A stretch of 64,000 nt of DNA from Charina bottae (GCA_023362775.1 JALMGJ010000004.1:51604298-51668297), one strand, 5' to 3'. Positions 11,545-23,412 are shown, counted from the first letter of the stretch. Notes: generated by a model from the sequence alone, not told the origin. A program made the numbers and translations.

Positions 11545-13732
11545 CAGGAATTATGCAGAAACTGAGCCAATGGCCAAAAAAACATTAAACTTGAAAACCT
11601 GTACACTAGTTTCTAGGAAATTTGGAACATTTCATTCTGTGTCTAACTCTCCTACCATTTTCATCCCATTCTAATGAAGTCATAGGTACTTATACCTGTT
11701 TATAATTTTCCCAATTCAGCCATGGGAAGACAGAACTATAGCTTTCCTGAACAATGTTCCGCATTGTAAGGGGGTTGGGTTCAGCTACTGCCTGGACCAC
11801 AAGACGGATCAGGCTACTGTAGGAAGGAAATGCCTACAATTGCATGGTGTAATTCCTGTACAGAATACAAAGAAAACTTTATTCCAGTTCTTGAGTAAAT
11901 AAGGAACATATGAGCATTACTCAAATATGACAAGATCTGTTTATCACCTGGAAGGACACTTCTCAACATTAAATTGAGAAAGTTTCTCTTTAGGAAAATC
12001 ATATTGTGTAGTGTAGCCTATTGCATCCCTTTAGAATAAGAAGGGAGTCCACAGTCTTGTGGATCTTTCTTCTAAATAAGACTTAGAGATTTTTATGGAA
12101 TAACATATTGGAGGTGCATAGTATATTTACTTTTATAATTTTTTATTTCATTAACGATTAAAATAGGGAGAAGGGGTAATTTTTATAATGCAGGTTTGTT
12201 AATTCAGTATTCAGAATTCAAATTCATATCATCTAAACTTAATCTGAATCACTAATCATATTTAAGCTTCTGTTCTTCTATAAAGAATACTGACAAAAAT
12301 AACAATACTGTACAAAAGTGGCTGTTGCCATACTGTAATGCATGTTTTTCTTGTTTTTCCAGTTATTTATATTGATTCTATTAGATTTCCTCATACCTTC
12401 CAGGTGTGTTGTACTATCATGCCCATCACTCTCACCAGTTCAGACAATGTACTCATTAGGGTTATGGGGATTGCAGTACAAGACCTCTGGAAGGCTCCAC
12501 ATTGAGGAAGGCTGGTTTAAATAAATATTAAAGCCAGATCAATAACCTCTTGTAGAAACATTTTACTTTATATTGAATGTCTTCAGTGAATAAGAAATTC
12601 TGATGAATTCATGCTTGTCACAGAAGTTTCATTCTGCCATTATCCTTCTTGCTAGTTTGCTATTGTCTCAAAATATAGAAAGGATTAAATGAGGCTATAT
12701 CAAAGGGTTATAAAGGTAATAATGTGCAACATGAAGCATAAAATAAAAAACAAGAAGTATAGAACTCAATTACCTTGAGGTCTGTGTTCATTGATTATGC
12801 TGACATCTTATATCAAGCTATCATGTAGCTCTTTGTGTACATAGAAAATCATTTAAAAATAAAAGAGAAGTAGGTCCAAGCTGCAATATCTTTAACATGG
12901 ATTCATGAACTTGATATATTAAGCATTTCATTTCTTTATCATGGTGAGGTCACAACTGCTTACAAGCTGTGGATGACTGATGCGTCTTTCCACCCCAAAT
13001 GGAAGAGATGTGTTTTGATGACCCAGTATTGAAATATAGACATTGAAAATAGAAAGTATTACTGGATACTGATTCTCCCACCCACACCTCTTAGGTTGCA
13101 TACAATGCCAACAACCACACAATACATCTATAAACACAGTGATGCAATGCAGATTCCCAAAACTTCCAATTTGTTGTCACTTTCATAACAATCTTTTACA
13201 CTTTCTCCTTTACTTCAGAAATATATGAAATTTGATTTCAAAGAAATCCATCCTGTGTCTGTTTGGGTTGAACAATGGTTGGCTGAAGGTGTTCTCTGCA
13301 AGTTCCAGCTCATAAAAATATACACTGCACTATTCTGGAAATGTATGAGATCTGCAAGGGGTGAGGACAATGTGGGTTTACTTAAGCTGCATTGAGAACT
13401 ACTAGAAATTGGAAATGGAAAATGGTAAAGTTGGTGGCACCAGGGGTCTTCTATATTTTAAAGTAATTCATGGATCATAAGCTTTCATTAGTCTTTGTGC
13501 AGCTACTGCACAGCTTCCACATATGGGTTCTACACTGGTTTAGAAACAATTACAGGTTTCTGATCTCCCAGTGTCAGTAGTGTTGGGCAGCTGAGCTGAT
13601 ACCTGTTTCATAATTTGAACCTTATTTTCTCAATATAATCAAACAACCCCAGTGCACTACTTATATACTGACCACTGATTCACATTCTGATCCTGTATGT
13701 GTAAGTGAGCCATTCCCACTGTATTCAACATA
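11545..13732. other. Intergenic, no gene seen
   Basis: AT-rich sequence without a recognisable gene. Around 12390-12530 there is a stretch (GTACTATCATGCCCATCACT and following) that resembles another old DNA-transposon MITE, but it is too diverged to delimit. Confidence 0.5.
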
Positions 13733-14172
13733 CAGGTAGTCCTCGCTTACCAATGTAATTGGGACTGGGAACTCCATTGCTAAGCAATGTGATCATAAAG
13801 CATGACGTCACATGACCGCAGAGACATATGACGGCAGTTCCAGCAGTTCCAGTTGCTGTTGTTAGGTGAATCCCGTGCAGTTGCAGCATCCCGCAGTCAC
13901 ATGATAGCCATTTACGACCTCCTTCCAGCTTCCCCATTGCCTTTGCTTGTTGGAAGGTGGCAGCAAAGATCTCAAATGGCAATTGTATGACCGTGGGATG
14001 CTGTGATTTTGTAATTGCGAGCCAGTTGCCAAGCACTTGAATTCCTATCATGTGACCCCAGGGATGCTGCAAAGGCTGCAACTATGAGGACCAGTCATAA
14101 GTCCCCCTTGTTCAGCACCGTTGTAACTTCGAATGGTTGCTGGATGAGTGGTCGTTAAACAAGGACAATCTG
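13733..14172. mobile_element. Mariner/Tc1-type MITE, copy 2
   Basis: Same family as 1177-1521: it starts CAGGTAGTCCTCGCTTA and ends near CGTTAAACAAGGACAATCTG, with TA on each side (13731-13732, 14173-14174). 440 bp; longer than copy 1 because it retains an extra internal block. No coding capacity. Confidence 0.7.
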
Positions 14173-16369
14173 TACCTTTAAGTTTCTTTCTGACATACCC
14201 AATTCCACTTCCATATCACATTGTGTGCTAAAGCACACATTCTTATGAATTCCCATTTTTATTTCTTTTGAAAAACATTCATTCCTTGCAGTAAACCACA
14301 TTCTACTCATTGCCTTTCTACTATCCTTAGGATATTTCAACATATTCACAGCAGTTATAATTACCTTTCATTATCTTTTTTCCTTGGGTTCCAACCTGTA
14401 TAGCATTCTTTTCAAATGAACTCCTTTGATTTCATTTGAATTCTTATTCCCATACAAATCTCTAAAATTGTATTTCCATCATTCACTCAGTTCAATTTCA
14501 TCCCAAAACATAACTCCACTCATAGTCGTTGAGAGTCAGGCAGCATACAAGTTTAATAAATTATTATTATTACATTGTTTTAACTCCATTCATTCTGCTG
14601 GTGGCTTTTCTCCTACTCCAAAGCATTTTTAAAAATGTCTTAATATAGTGTCCATGTCTGTAACAGTTACCTTTTCTGTACTCCATCATCTTGTTTCCAC
14701 CCATCTATTCATGCCTAAGAGAATATCTGTTTCCCCCAGATCCCATTTATTCAGAAGGTTTAGCAATTTTTCCCAAAACTCTTTCCTTGTTGTTTCATTA
14801 TTACTATTCCCTAGAACACGGGTCGGCAAACTTTTTTATGCCAGGAGCCATTTTGACATGCTCGAGGGCATTTTGACATGCTCGAGAGCCAGGGGGCGGG
14901 GTTTGCGGGCGGGAGCCAATCGCATGGAAGGGGGCGGGGTTTGCGGGCGGGAGCCAATCGCGCACACTTAGGGCCTGCTGCCGCCATGCCCGCCACGCCC
15001 ACTGCATTGCCCGCCGCCGACACCACCACGCACACCATGCCCGCTGCCACGCCATGTCCACCACTGCACCTCCCCCGGGGTCCTCGCTGCTCCCGCCGCC
15101 GCTCCTTACTGCCTTCCTTTTTCTCTCCCTCGCCGGCACCCACCACCCCTGCCCCACCTCCGCCCACCCTTCTCCTCCCTCCCCCTCACAGAGATTTCGT
15201 CTGTATCTCCTTCTTCTGTCTTCTGTCTGCCTGTCTCCTTCGAAGCAAGCAAGCACGCACGCAAGCGAGGAAGAAGCCGCTCTTTCTCTCTTCCTACGTC
15301 CTATGCCTTTCCCTCCACCGTTTGGCATATTTCCACGCCCCCCTCGAGACTGGCGCGGCCTGAGGCGGCGGCTATGCCCCCTACGGTGGGCGAAGGCGTG
15401 CGCACGTGCGTGGGGGCAGGGGGAGCAAGCAAGCGCGCAAGCGAGGGAGAAGCCGCTCTTTCTCTACTCTGAATTAGATGCACGGGGTGCCTGTCGGGAT
15501 CGAGACTCTTTGTCCCACATTAGCACTTCACTTCCACTCACGGAGTTTCGCTGCGGGCAGTCGGGGCTTCCTTACGAACGGGGAGAGAGTCAGTCCCAGA
15601 CACTTGTTTTCAGCTGGGCTCCTTCTGCAACTCCTACGGGCCTCGTGGCTTTTGTTCTTTCTAGCTCTCTTGAAGTGGGGAGATATAAAATGTTCTTTTG
15701 TGCTATGTAGGATTGAGTGTGTATGTGTGGGGGGGGGGCTTTTTTTTAAAAAGCAGTCTGGACTTCCAGCAGTAAAAATGACCACTGATCCTTTTGAGCG
15801 TTAAGAGGGGGAGAAAAGGAGGGCGGCGCGAAGTTACACAAATAGGTTCGGTTTTGCCCTCTCCCCACCCCCACCCTCCACCACCCAGGTGGCAGTTGAT
15901 CTGCAGAGCTGCTTTGCGAGAGGAGGAACAGCGGGAACCCCTTTCTGCTTGCATCTGCAGCCCTCGCTTGCCTGACTTGGGAGTAATCATATCGGATTCC
16001 GTGGAGGGAACTTGCCTGCGGGTGGATAGGCGGGCAGCAGCCTTTTCCTTTCGCTTTCGCTCTCCCCAAATTGCGTAAACTGAAAGCCGAGGCGAATAAG
16101 CCCCCGCATCCACCTTTTCGGGTTTTGGCTCCCGTCCTCTTGAGCATGGAAATTCGCGGCTGCGGAAGCCAAAGCAGACAAGCTGTGGCGGCGCCAAGTG
16201 GTTACCTGGGACCGCTTTGGGAGTGATTACCCCCTCCTCCCGCCCTTCAGAGCCTGGGTATCGCCTTAGCAACCCCAGGATCCCTGGCTGGCCACTTCTC
16301 GCAGCCCTCCCCGTCCAGAGGCAGCGCTCCCGAGCCCCGTTCCACGCCAGGAGACTGCGACTCGCCTGC

Positions 16370-16766
16370 GAGCCACACTCAAGGGGCTCCTTGGGCTCCT
16401 TCCCAACTCCCAGGGGGCCCTCGGAGACTGCTGCCCACAGCGCTGCCTAGGAGCCTTTCAAGGCAAAGGCGGCTGGAGAGCCCTAACGCTGCTGGTGGGC
16501 AGCGACTGCTCGGCGTCTGCGCAGTGGGGGAAATGTTGGCTGAGGTGTGGCTGGCTTTGTCCGCTTGTTTCTTCGCCGCGCTGCTGGCTCTGCGAGCGCC
16601 GCCGCTGAAAGCTCCGCCTGTGGCTCTCTCGCTCAACCTCGCCGGGCTCTTTCAGGACCTGATCCAGTACGGGAAGACCAAGACCGCCTGTGGGCAGCGC
16701 CCTGCCCTTCTGCAGACTTTTGATGTTCCCAAGAGAACCCGCACAAGAGAGCCACACTCAAGGGGC
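16370..16766 (+). repeat. 18-bp direct repeats bracketing the SRD5A3 fragment
   Basis: GAGCCACACTCAAGGGGC occurs at 16370-16387 and again at 16749-16766. The second copy is part of the hAT right terminus (also present, slightly different, in the 53674-54260 element). The first lies just upstream of the SRD5A3 5' region. The 361 bp between them contains the SRD5A3 exon. Confidence 0.7.
16533..16735 (+). pseudogene. SRD5A3: Captured SRD5A3 first coding exon inside a hAT element
   Basis: The frame from ATG 16533 reads about 67 codons of a hydrophobic N-terminal helix followed by GLFQDLIQYGKTK and FDVPKR. This is the N terminus of SRD5A3, polyprenol reductase / steroid 5-alpha-reductase 3 of the ER membrane, which acts in dolichol synthesis for N-glycosylation; the human protein has FQDLIRYGKTK and AFDVPKRYF at the matching places. 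The similarity stops at KR, where transposon terminus sequence begins within a few bases. No other SRD5A3 exon is present, so it is a fragment. The frame is intact and stays open into the hAT end, so a fusion peptide is possible on paper. Upstream sequence to ~15.5 kb is GC-rich and may be the gene's own promoter. Confidence 0.78.
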
Positions 16767-17059
16767 CAAAGAGCCGCATCTGGCTCGCGAGCCGCCATTT
16801 CCGACCCTTGCCCTAGAACATAACATGCATCACAAACACCAACCTATGCATTTCTATTTTCATACACATCCACAACTGTCTCAACATCAATTCATACTTT
16901 CTGAAGCTACACCTTCCATTAATCAATTCTCCAAAAATTCAGACCACATTCACTCTGATCTATTACATTTATCAGCCGTGATGGGCAACAGAGGTCAATA
17001 TCCACTGGCCCATCTGGTGATAACCATGATATATGGAAGATTGCAACATAGAATGTAAG

Positions 17060-17243
17060 ATGGCTGTTGTGGGTCTTCCGGGCTGTGTGGCCGTGTTCTG
17101 GAAGTTGTGGTTCCTAACGTTTCGCCAGCATCTGGCCACAGATGCTGGCGAAACGTTAGGAACCACAACTTCCAGAACACGGCCACACAGCCCGGAAGAC
17201 CCACAACAGCCATCGAACTCCGGCCGTGAAAGCCTTCGACAAT
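17060..17243 (-). mobile_element. Fold-back Penelope-like (PLE) terminal-repeat pair, family A, copy 1
   Basis: Arms beginning TGGCTGTTGTGGGTCTTCCG are inverted about a centre near 17138 (GCCAGCATCTGGCCACAGAT). A one-sided 30-bp tail with CGGCCGTGAAAGCCTTCGAC lies at 17214-17243. A 14-bp duplication, ACATAGAATGTAAG, flanks it (17046-17059, 17244-17257). This is the shortest-armed of three copies in the window. The tail plus inverted LTR-like layout and variable 12-15 bp duplications fit known PLE insertions better than any cut-and-paste class. Confidence 0.65.
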
Positions 17244-17257
17244 ACATAGAATGTAAG

Positions 17258-19051
17258 GATAGTAAATGGTAAAAAGCATGAATTAACAAATAAAATGAAA
17301 GAAACCTCAATCTTAAAAGAAAGTGGAAAGATGTAGGCATTAAGTATTTGTTCACAACATCAGTTTACCTAACAAAATTCTCATGATAAGCATAAGTAGT
17401 AGTAGTCATAGTTATTTAGGGCCAGTACAGGAAAATCAAAATTACACACAATATAAACCAATATCACAATAAAACAATATAATAATCAATGTAAGAGATT
17501 TACTAATATAATAATACAAACAATTCCTAATGTTAGTACAACTTTAGTATAAAGCTAAGTGAATACAGTAATGAGAGAGAAGGCTTTTCCAGCTTCATAA
17601 GCATTTAAAGGCCTTTTTAAATTTAAATAGGACTCCGATTGTAATTCAAGGGCCAGTTGATTCTAACAAGCAGAACTTAAATGGAAAAAAGCCCTAAAAC
17701 ATGAGGTGGCAGTTTTAACATGAGGAAAAACCAATTGACCTTGATTTCACGATTCAGTCAAACACACAGGAGCAAGACGGGAAATAAAGTTTTTCAAATA
17801 ACTGGGTGTTTCTATATGCATGGGCCAGAAGGTCAGCACCAGCAAATTAAGCTGATAACACTTCCAAAGATTCAACCAACGTAAGGCATGATGAAAAGAA
17901 GGATTAGGGAGATATTGGGAGATATCTAGGATCGCATGAAGTGGTCTATTTTGGATATGAACCAATGGGCAGAGGACAGTTAGGAAGGCCTGCCTATTAC
18001 CACGGTAATCCAGCTGGGTCACCAGCAAGGCATGGGCTGACTGCTTAGCCATTTCTAAAGTAAGACGTGAACAAATTCTTAAGATATTTATAAGACTCTA
18101 AGCTGGCATTCTGCAGGCTAGAGGAAAGAGGAGCAATGCAGATCATGCATGGCACACATGAATCTTTGCATTTTGTTGGTCTGAAGCAATTAGCATTAAC
18201 GTGACATGCATTTACTCATCTGTTTTGCAAAGTATGATCAACCGTGCAATAATGCGTCACTGAAAAATGTAACATTTCTTTCCTCAAAAGAGTAACAGTT
18301 ATCCATCCCAGCTGGAGACAGATAAAAATTACAATAAAGATGACTATTTTATTCCAAGGATAGATCTCCATGTATTTTGGACTTCAATTCCCAACCTCCG
18401 GAAACATAAACAGTGGAAAGGGATTGCAGGAGCAGGAGCAAAAAGCCCACAAGGGCACCAAGTTGCTTACTTTGGCTTTACTCATTTACCATTCAGGATC
18501 TTGTAAAATATAGAAGAATATACCACTAACCCTGCCCTAAGGTATAGAAGTAAACATTTGAAGCAACAATTAAGAAATTATAATATTATGCTCCTTCCTT
18601 CTTACTCCCAAATATTTTTAACTGATTCAGCCTAATTACTTATTTGGGAATATATTGCATTCTTTAAAAAAAACTTGTCTAAAATTGGGTTGTTGTTTTC
18701 AGTATGATTAAAAAAGAGACACCCCAAAACAATATTTGAATGCCCTGTGTCGGGGTCAGCCCAAGAACAACGAGTCAGTGTATTCCAAATCTCCAGTTCT
18801 TTATTGCTCCCACCATACATACAGAATCTTGCCAGACTAAAGCTATCCTAACTAACCCAAGGGGAAATAACCTAGGAGAGTCTAGGGCAGGGCTACTCTG
18901 ACTCTCTTTGACTCCCTGCCATGACTCTCTAGACTGCGAGTCCTCTTATCTCCTTGGAATGCGCTCCCTCCTTCCTGAGAACCAGCGGCAGCCTCAAAAT
19001 CCACCACACCCTGTCTGTGTTTGCCCAAGGACTACCACATACTGTCCCATT
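17258..19051. other. Intergenic, no gene seen
   Basis: AT-rich. About 17560-18120 includes phrases (CCACGGTAATCCAGCTGGGT, GGATCGCATGAAG) that look like an old LINE 3' region on the minus strand, too diverged for a family call. About 18740-19040 looks like an interspersed repeat (TCCAGTTCTTTATTGCTCCC), class unknown. Confidence 0.45.
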
Positions 19052-19079
19052 AAAAAGAATAATTTAGCATTGGGAAGAC

Positions 19080-19864
19080 TTTGGGCTTTGTGCAACTTCG
19101 TGTTGTGCGCCAGTTACGCCCTTTCCTGGATCGGGAGTCCCTCCGTACAGTCACTCATGCCCTGGTCATCTCCCATATAGACTACTGCAATGCGCTTTAC
19201 ATGGGGCTACCCTTGAAGAGTATCCGGAGGCTTCAACTAGTCCAAAATGCGGCTGCGCGTGCAGTTATTGGTGCCCCTAGATCGTCTCATGTGACACCTC
19301 TGCTGCACCAGCTGCACTGGGTGCCAGTATGCTTCCGGGTGCAATTCAAGGTGTTGGTTATGACCTTTAAAGCCCTACATGGCATGGGACCAGGGTACCT
19401 GAGGGACCGTCTCATCCCCATAACTTCAAACCATCCCACTCGATTATGCAGAGAGGGCATGCTTCGGACCCCATTGTCAAGGGAGTTTTGCTTGACGGGG
19501 TCCAGAAGGCGGGCCTTCTCGGCAGTGGCACCTACCCTTTGGAACATTCTGCCCCCGGAGGTGAGGCAGGCGCCGTCGCTCCTGTCCTTCCGGAAGAATT
19601 TAAAGACCTGGTTTTGCCGCCTCGCTTGGGATGGGAACGGGAATAGTTCCTCATGGGGATGGCTGGTGCCATAGAGCCCTTTTAAAAGATCATTGTATCG
19701 CCTATTGGATTTTATATTTAACTTATTAATAATAATGATTATAGATTGTATTATTTTATATCTATTTATAGTATAAATTTTAATTGTTATGCTTGTAAAC
19801 CGCCCAGAGTCCCCTTTGGGGGAGATGGTGCGGTGATAGAAGTCGAAGGATAAATAAATAAATA
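19080..19864 (+). mobile_element. 5'-truncated L2-like LINE with long target duplication
   Basis: Open reading for ~197 codons to TAG at 19672-19674, matching the last ~190 residues of the intact LINE ORF at 29667-32792 (LRVVRQLRPFLD, HIDYCNALYMGLP, LHWVPVCFRVQFKVL). It then has the LINE 3' end (CCGCCCAGAGTCCCCTTTGG) and an AATAAATAAATAAA tail. A perfect 28-bp direct repeat, including AATAATTTAGCATTGGGAAG, flanks it (19052-19079, 19865-19892). The insertion therefore looks recent and was made by target-primed reverse transcription. Confidence 0.88.
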
Positions 19865-20254
19865 AAAAAGAATAATTTAGCATTGGGAAGACCATAGTTT
19901 TTTATGCAGACAATTCTATGTTCAATCTGCAACAACATCAGTTAAAAAAATCAGGTAGGTGGTGGGGAAGAATTGGGCTCTGCAAAGTTGCTGCCAAAAT
20001 AGATGGCATAAGATTAGTCTTTTCACCAAATATATAGCAGCTTAACAGAAGAGTTGCCCAGAATGCAGTAACTTTGTGGACATTTTAAAATAATATTTGG
20101 CAATTTACTTTTGAGTCAATTTTTATGTCCAAGATCTGTGGCTTAGGTACACTCCTGGCTCAAATGCAGAATGGGCTTTTCCCAAAGTTATAATAGGACC
20201 TCACAAATCTAATTACCTCCTCCCAGCACTATCATTCATGCATGGAGATGACTT

Positions 20255-20592
20255 AAGGTAAAGGTAAAGGTTCCCCCCGCACATTTGTGCAGTCGTGTCC
20301 GACTCTAGGGGCCGGTGCTCATCTCCGTTTGTTAGCCAAAGAGCCAGCGTTGTCCGAAGACGCTTCCGCAGTCATGTGGCCGGCATGACGCATGCAGAAC
20401 GCTGTTACCTACCCACCGAAGTGGTACCTATTCATCTACTTGCATTTGCATGCTTTCAAATTGCTAGGTTGGCAAGAGCTGGAGCTAGTGCAGGAGCTCA
20501 CTCCGCACGCAGGGCTAGGGATTCGAACCTCCGAACTTGCAATCTTCTGATCGACAAGCCTGGCCTCTTACCCACTGAGCCACCGCGCCCCT
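20255..20592 (-). mobile_element. Sauria SINE (minus strand)
   Basis: Reverse complement of the family at 11201-11530: it starts with the AAGGTAAAGGTAAAGGTTCC tail and ends at the tRNA-like head (GAGCCACCGCGCCCCT). The B box is seen as GGGATTCGAACC. The target duplication is not clear. Confidence 0.85.
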
Positions 20593-21309
20593 ATATTGAC
20601 TTAAATTTAAGATGACTTAAATTGGCCTAATTGTCCATGCACATAGAATAGATACCATTTCTGATAAAGCAACCTTGGTGGTCCTGAATTTCAACATTCT
20701 ACCCAACCTAAATTTGGTTTATAGAAGTGCCTAACTACTTTTCCTCATATCACTATTACCAATGTGTATCCTGAACACAGACTCCTCTGCCCTACCTAAC
20801 CAATTATCTAGATGGTGTTTGATGTCCACAGCCTTCACACCAGAAAGGTAAATTACCAGGCAGTTGGCATACCAATCTGTCTATGTCTCTAGTAATTGAA
20901 TCCCCCATTACTAAGAGTCCCCTCCAACCAGAAGTAAATTCTTGGTCACAATAATATCTGTTCATCCTCCAAGATCTAAGTTCCTTCTAAGAATTTTTTC
21001 TTCTTATTTTGAGAAATGTCCTTGAACCCTGAAAGCTTCATTCTCCATGACTGCTGAAACATTGCAATTGGAATGGGATGCCTCTGTTTCATCCCTGAAG
21101 GCTTCTGTTATTAACTCCTCTCTCGGCTTCTTCTGTTCAGCTACCTTAGTCTTAAGGGATTTTTGCTCTTGAGAGCCAGGAGAGCCAGGGGTTCATTGCA
21201 CCATGACTTCTGCCTGCAGGCAGATAATCAAACATACAATACTTGATACAGTATGTTGGATAACCTCCACAGTTCTGCTGAATTTCTGACTGCACAGCTG
21301 CACAGACAT

Positions 21310-21916
21310 TTTGGCGCCCTAGGAAAAGTCATATTCTGGTGCCCCTTATGGTTTGGCTCGTCTTGTGATTTGTTAGGAATTCCAAATAGGTGCCCTCTTT
21401 TTTTTTCCTTTTCTCAGACATTTTCACCCTATTTACTGTGAATTACAGTAAACAATTTTAATTACATCAGCACCCATTTTTGGCATATGGCAACAATTCT
21501 GCAAAGTTATATTTAACCCTCAAGCAGACACGCTGGCACAGAAAGTACGTCGTTACCATTTTTCCGGGTATACCTTTGATAAGCTGATAGTCATGTGACT
21601 CACTCGCTCAGTACCTTCTTATTGAACTTTTGTCTTGCTTCAGTAATATTAAAAGCTGCCTGAGATCCATAGCTGTAATAATAATTTCTTTTTCATGACT
21701 TGCAACGTCTGGCTAGTGCGCGGTTCACTACCATTCGACTGACTTTTTTGGTAAGTGTTTTCGAAAAGCGTAGAAAGAAAAAGTTATAAACCAACGAGGA
21801 AAGATTTTATACTCATATGATGTATTTCAGAAATTTTTCAATTTTGGCGCCCCCTAAAATTTGGCACCCTAGATGGCCTAGGCCTGGGTTGCCTAGGCCT
21901 GAAGCCAGTCCTGAGC
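21310..21916. mobile_element. Probable DNA-transposon remnant
   Basis: Both edges carry related phrases (TTTTGGCGCCCTAGG at the left, TTTGGCGCCCCCTAAAATT and GGCACCCTAG near the right) that recall the ends of a vertebrate DNA transposon family. The interior is not recognised and I cannot define a target duplication. Confidence 0.35.
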
Positions 21917-22084
21917 AAGAGGTATGTTTCCAGGAAAAGCCCCCGATTGCAGAGCCTGCTCTCTCCTGGGTGAGTAGCTTCATCTAGAGTCAGAGTTGGG
22001 ATTTCTCTGCAACCTAAAGACATTTGAATCAACAGTCATTCTGTTTGACTGGGGATTAAGTCTGAGCCTGTTTCTCCCTATCCA

Positions 22085-22330
22085 GGTACTGAAAGCCTCC
22101 AGGCACTGAGTCAAGACTTCAGCTGCATCTCCTGTTTAATCCAGGGCGTACATAAACAACTGGGAATCATCAGCATACTTAGTTCCATGTTGGCAAATAA
22201 TTCTTGAGAGGCTTTATGTCAATATTAAACAAGGGGGAGAGGGCCACGCCCAGGGGTAGTTTCTTCCTCCTATCTACTGGAACTACCTGTTCAGGAAGAG
22301 CCACTGTAACACAATGTCCCCCTCCCCCCA
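22085..22330 (-). mobile_element. Old L2-like LINE fragment
   Basis: AGCCTCCAGGCACTGAGTCA, TCATCAGCATACTTAG and GTCAATATTAAACAAGGGGG parallel the minus-strand RT region of the LINE at 29473-33760, with many changes and no open frame. Confidence 0.55.
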
Positions 22331-23412
22331 GCCCTTGCATGCCATGGAAAAACACCATGGTTGGCAGTATTGAAAGGTGTGATATTTTCCCCAAGCTTCC
22401 TTTCATTTACCAATAGAAAGAACTTGAGCGAGGCTTGGATGTAGTAAAAAGAATAAAGCAGTTTTTATTTGATCAAATATAAAGCTGGATGGATTCTTAA
22501 TGGTGCCATGACAGGCAAACACCATATAGGAAAACCATGACCACAAGGGGGTCTACAGACATTTTATACCCTGCAACTAGAGCAAGGTCACAAACAAGCA
22601 CGAATCAAATGACATAGACAACATAGAACAAAGGAGCTTCTCACGCCTCTTCCCAGTGCGTAGGCATTTCTTATCTCTGTCCTGTTCACTAGAAGGTGTT
22701 ACATTCTGTACTGAATAGCCTTCCTAGTCCTGGATACGTGTACTTTCTTAGCTGAAGCGTGTTTACAGAAGCAAAGAGCAGTTATGTTAACACAGCATAA
22801 TTCTAAAAGGTTTATACAGTTCATTAGGGTATACATTAGTAATACAAAATACAGCTCTTAAATCCCTTCAGTATCAAAATCCACTGAGATCCAACAGGAT
22901 GGGGGCAAGTGGGGATCCTTCTCCTATGCATAATAGTGGGTTTACAGTGTATCTGTTCAAGTCTATTTGCAACCTACCTCAGTAGTTCCATCAATATTTT
23001 ATTACTTAAGCTGTACTTGGATGCATTTTACAAATATCTCAATATATATTTGAGCAATGTACAAATAAGGAAATAACAAGAATTAATATAGAGCATAATT
23101 GAAATCACAAGCACCAGAGAGACAAGTTAAGCAACTGATAGAACACTACAGGAAATACCAAGAATCACAATTAGGTGACTTGTGCCTAAGTCTCCAGGGT
23201 CTCAGTATGAAGTCAATATATAAAATCAGTAACTTCCGATTCCTTAGTTCACCCAAAGCAAAGGTTTACACACTGAAGAAGACTCCTAAGTGATGTGGAC
23301 TTGGATGGGATAAAAATTATGTAAATAAATAAAAAGTAAAGAAAAATGTAAAAATAGGGCTACCAGAGCTGGTCTCCAAAACCCAGGAGAGACCGTTTGC
23401 AGCCATCTAGAT
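22331..23412. other. Intergenic, no gene seen
   Basis: AT-rich sequence without a recognised element. Around 22430-22880 is a possible interspersed repeat (AAGCAGTTTTTATTTGATCA), class unknown. Confidence 0.45.

Larger units (their letters stand above)
14817..16810 (+). mobile_element. Large hAT-type element carrying host gene sequence
   Basis: Flanked by a perfect 8-bp duplication CCCTAGAA (14809-14816 and 16811-16818). It starts CACGGGTCGGCAAAC and ends CCGACCCTTG, the CA...TG inverted ends of a hAT element. The terminal ~240 bp on the left and ~60 bp on the right match the shorter family member at 53674-54260, for example GGGGCGGGGTTTGCGGGCGG and GGCCAAAGAGCCGCAT. The central ~1.7 kb is absent from that relative: it is CpG-rich and ends with coding sequence of SRD5A3. 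No transposase is encoded, so mobilisation must have been in trans. Two similar GC-rich blocks (about 15244-15292 and 15424-15466) are an internal duplication. Confidence 0.82.

Noticed and set aside
14804..15710. Several overlapping open frames of 100-218 codons on both strands in GC-rich DNA
   Set aside because: They lie in the C-rich repeat and CpG-rich part of the hAT element, where stop codons are rare by composition; translations are low-complexity Pro/Ala/Arg with no domain.
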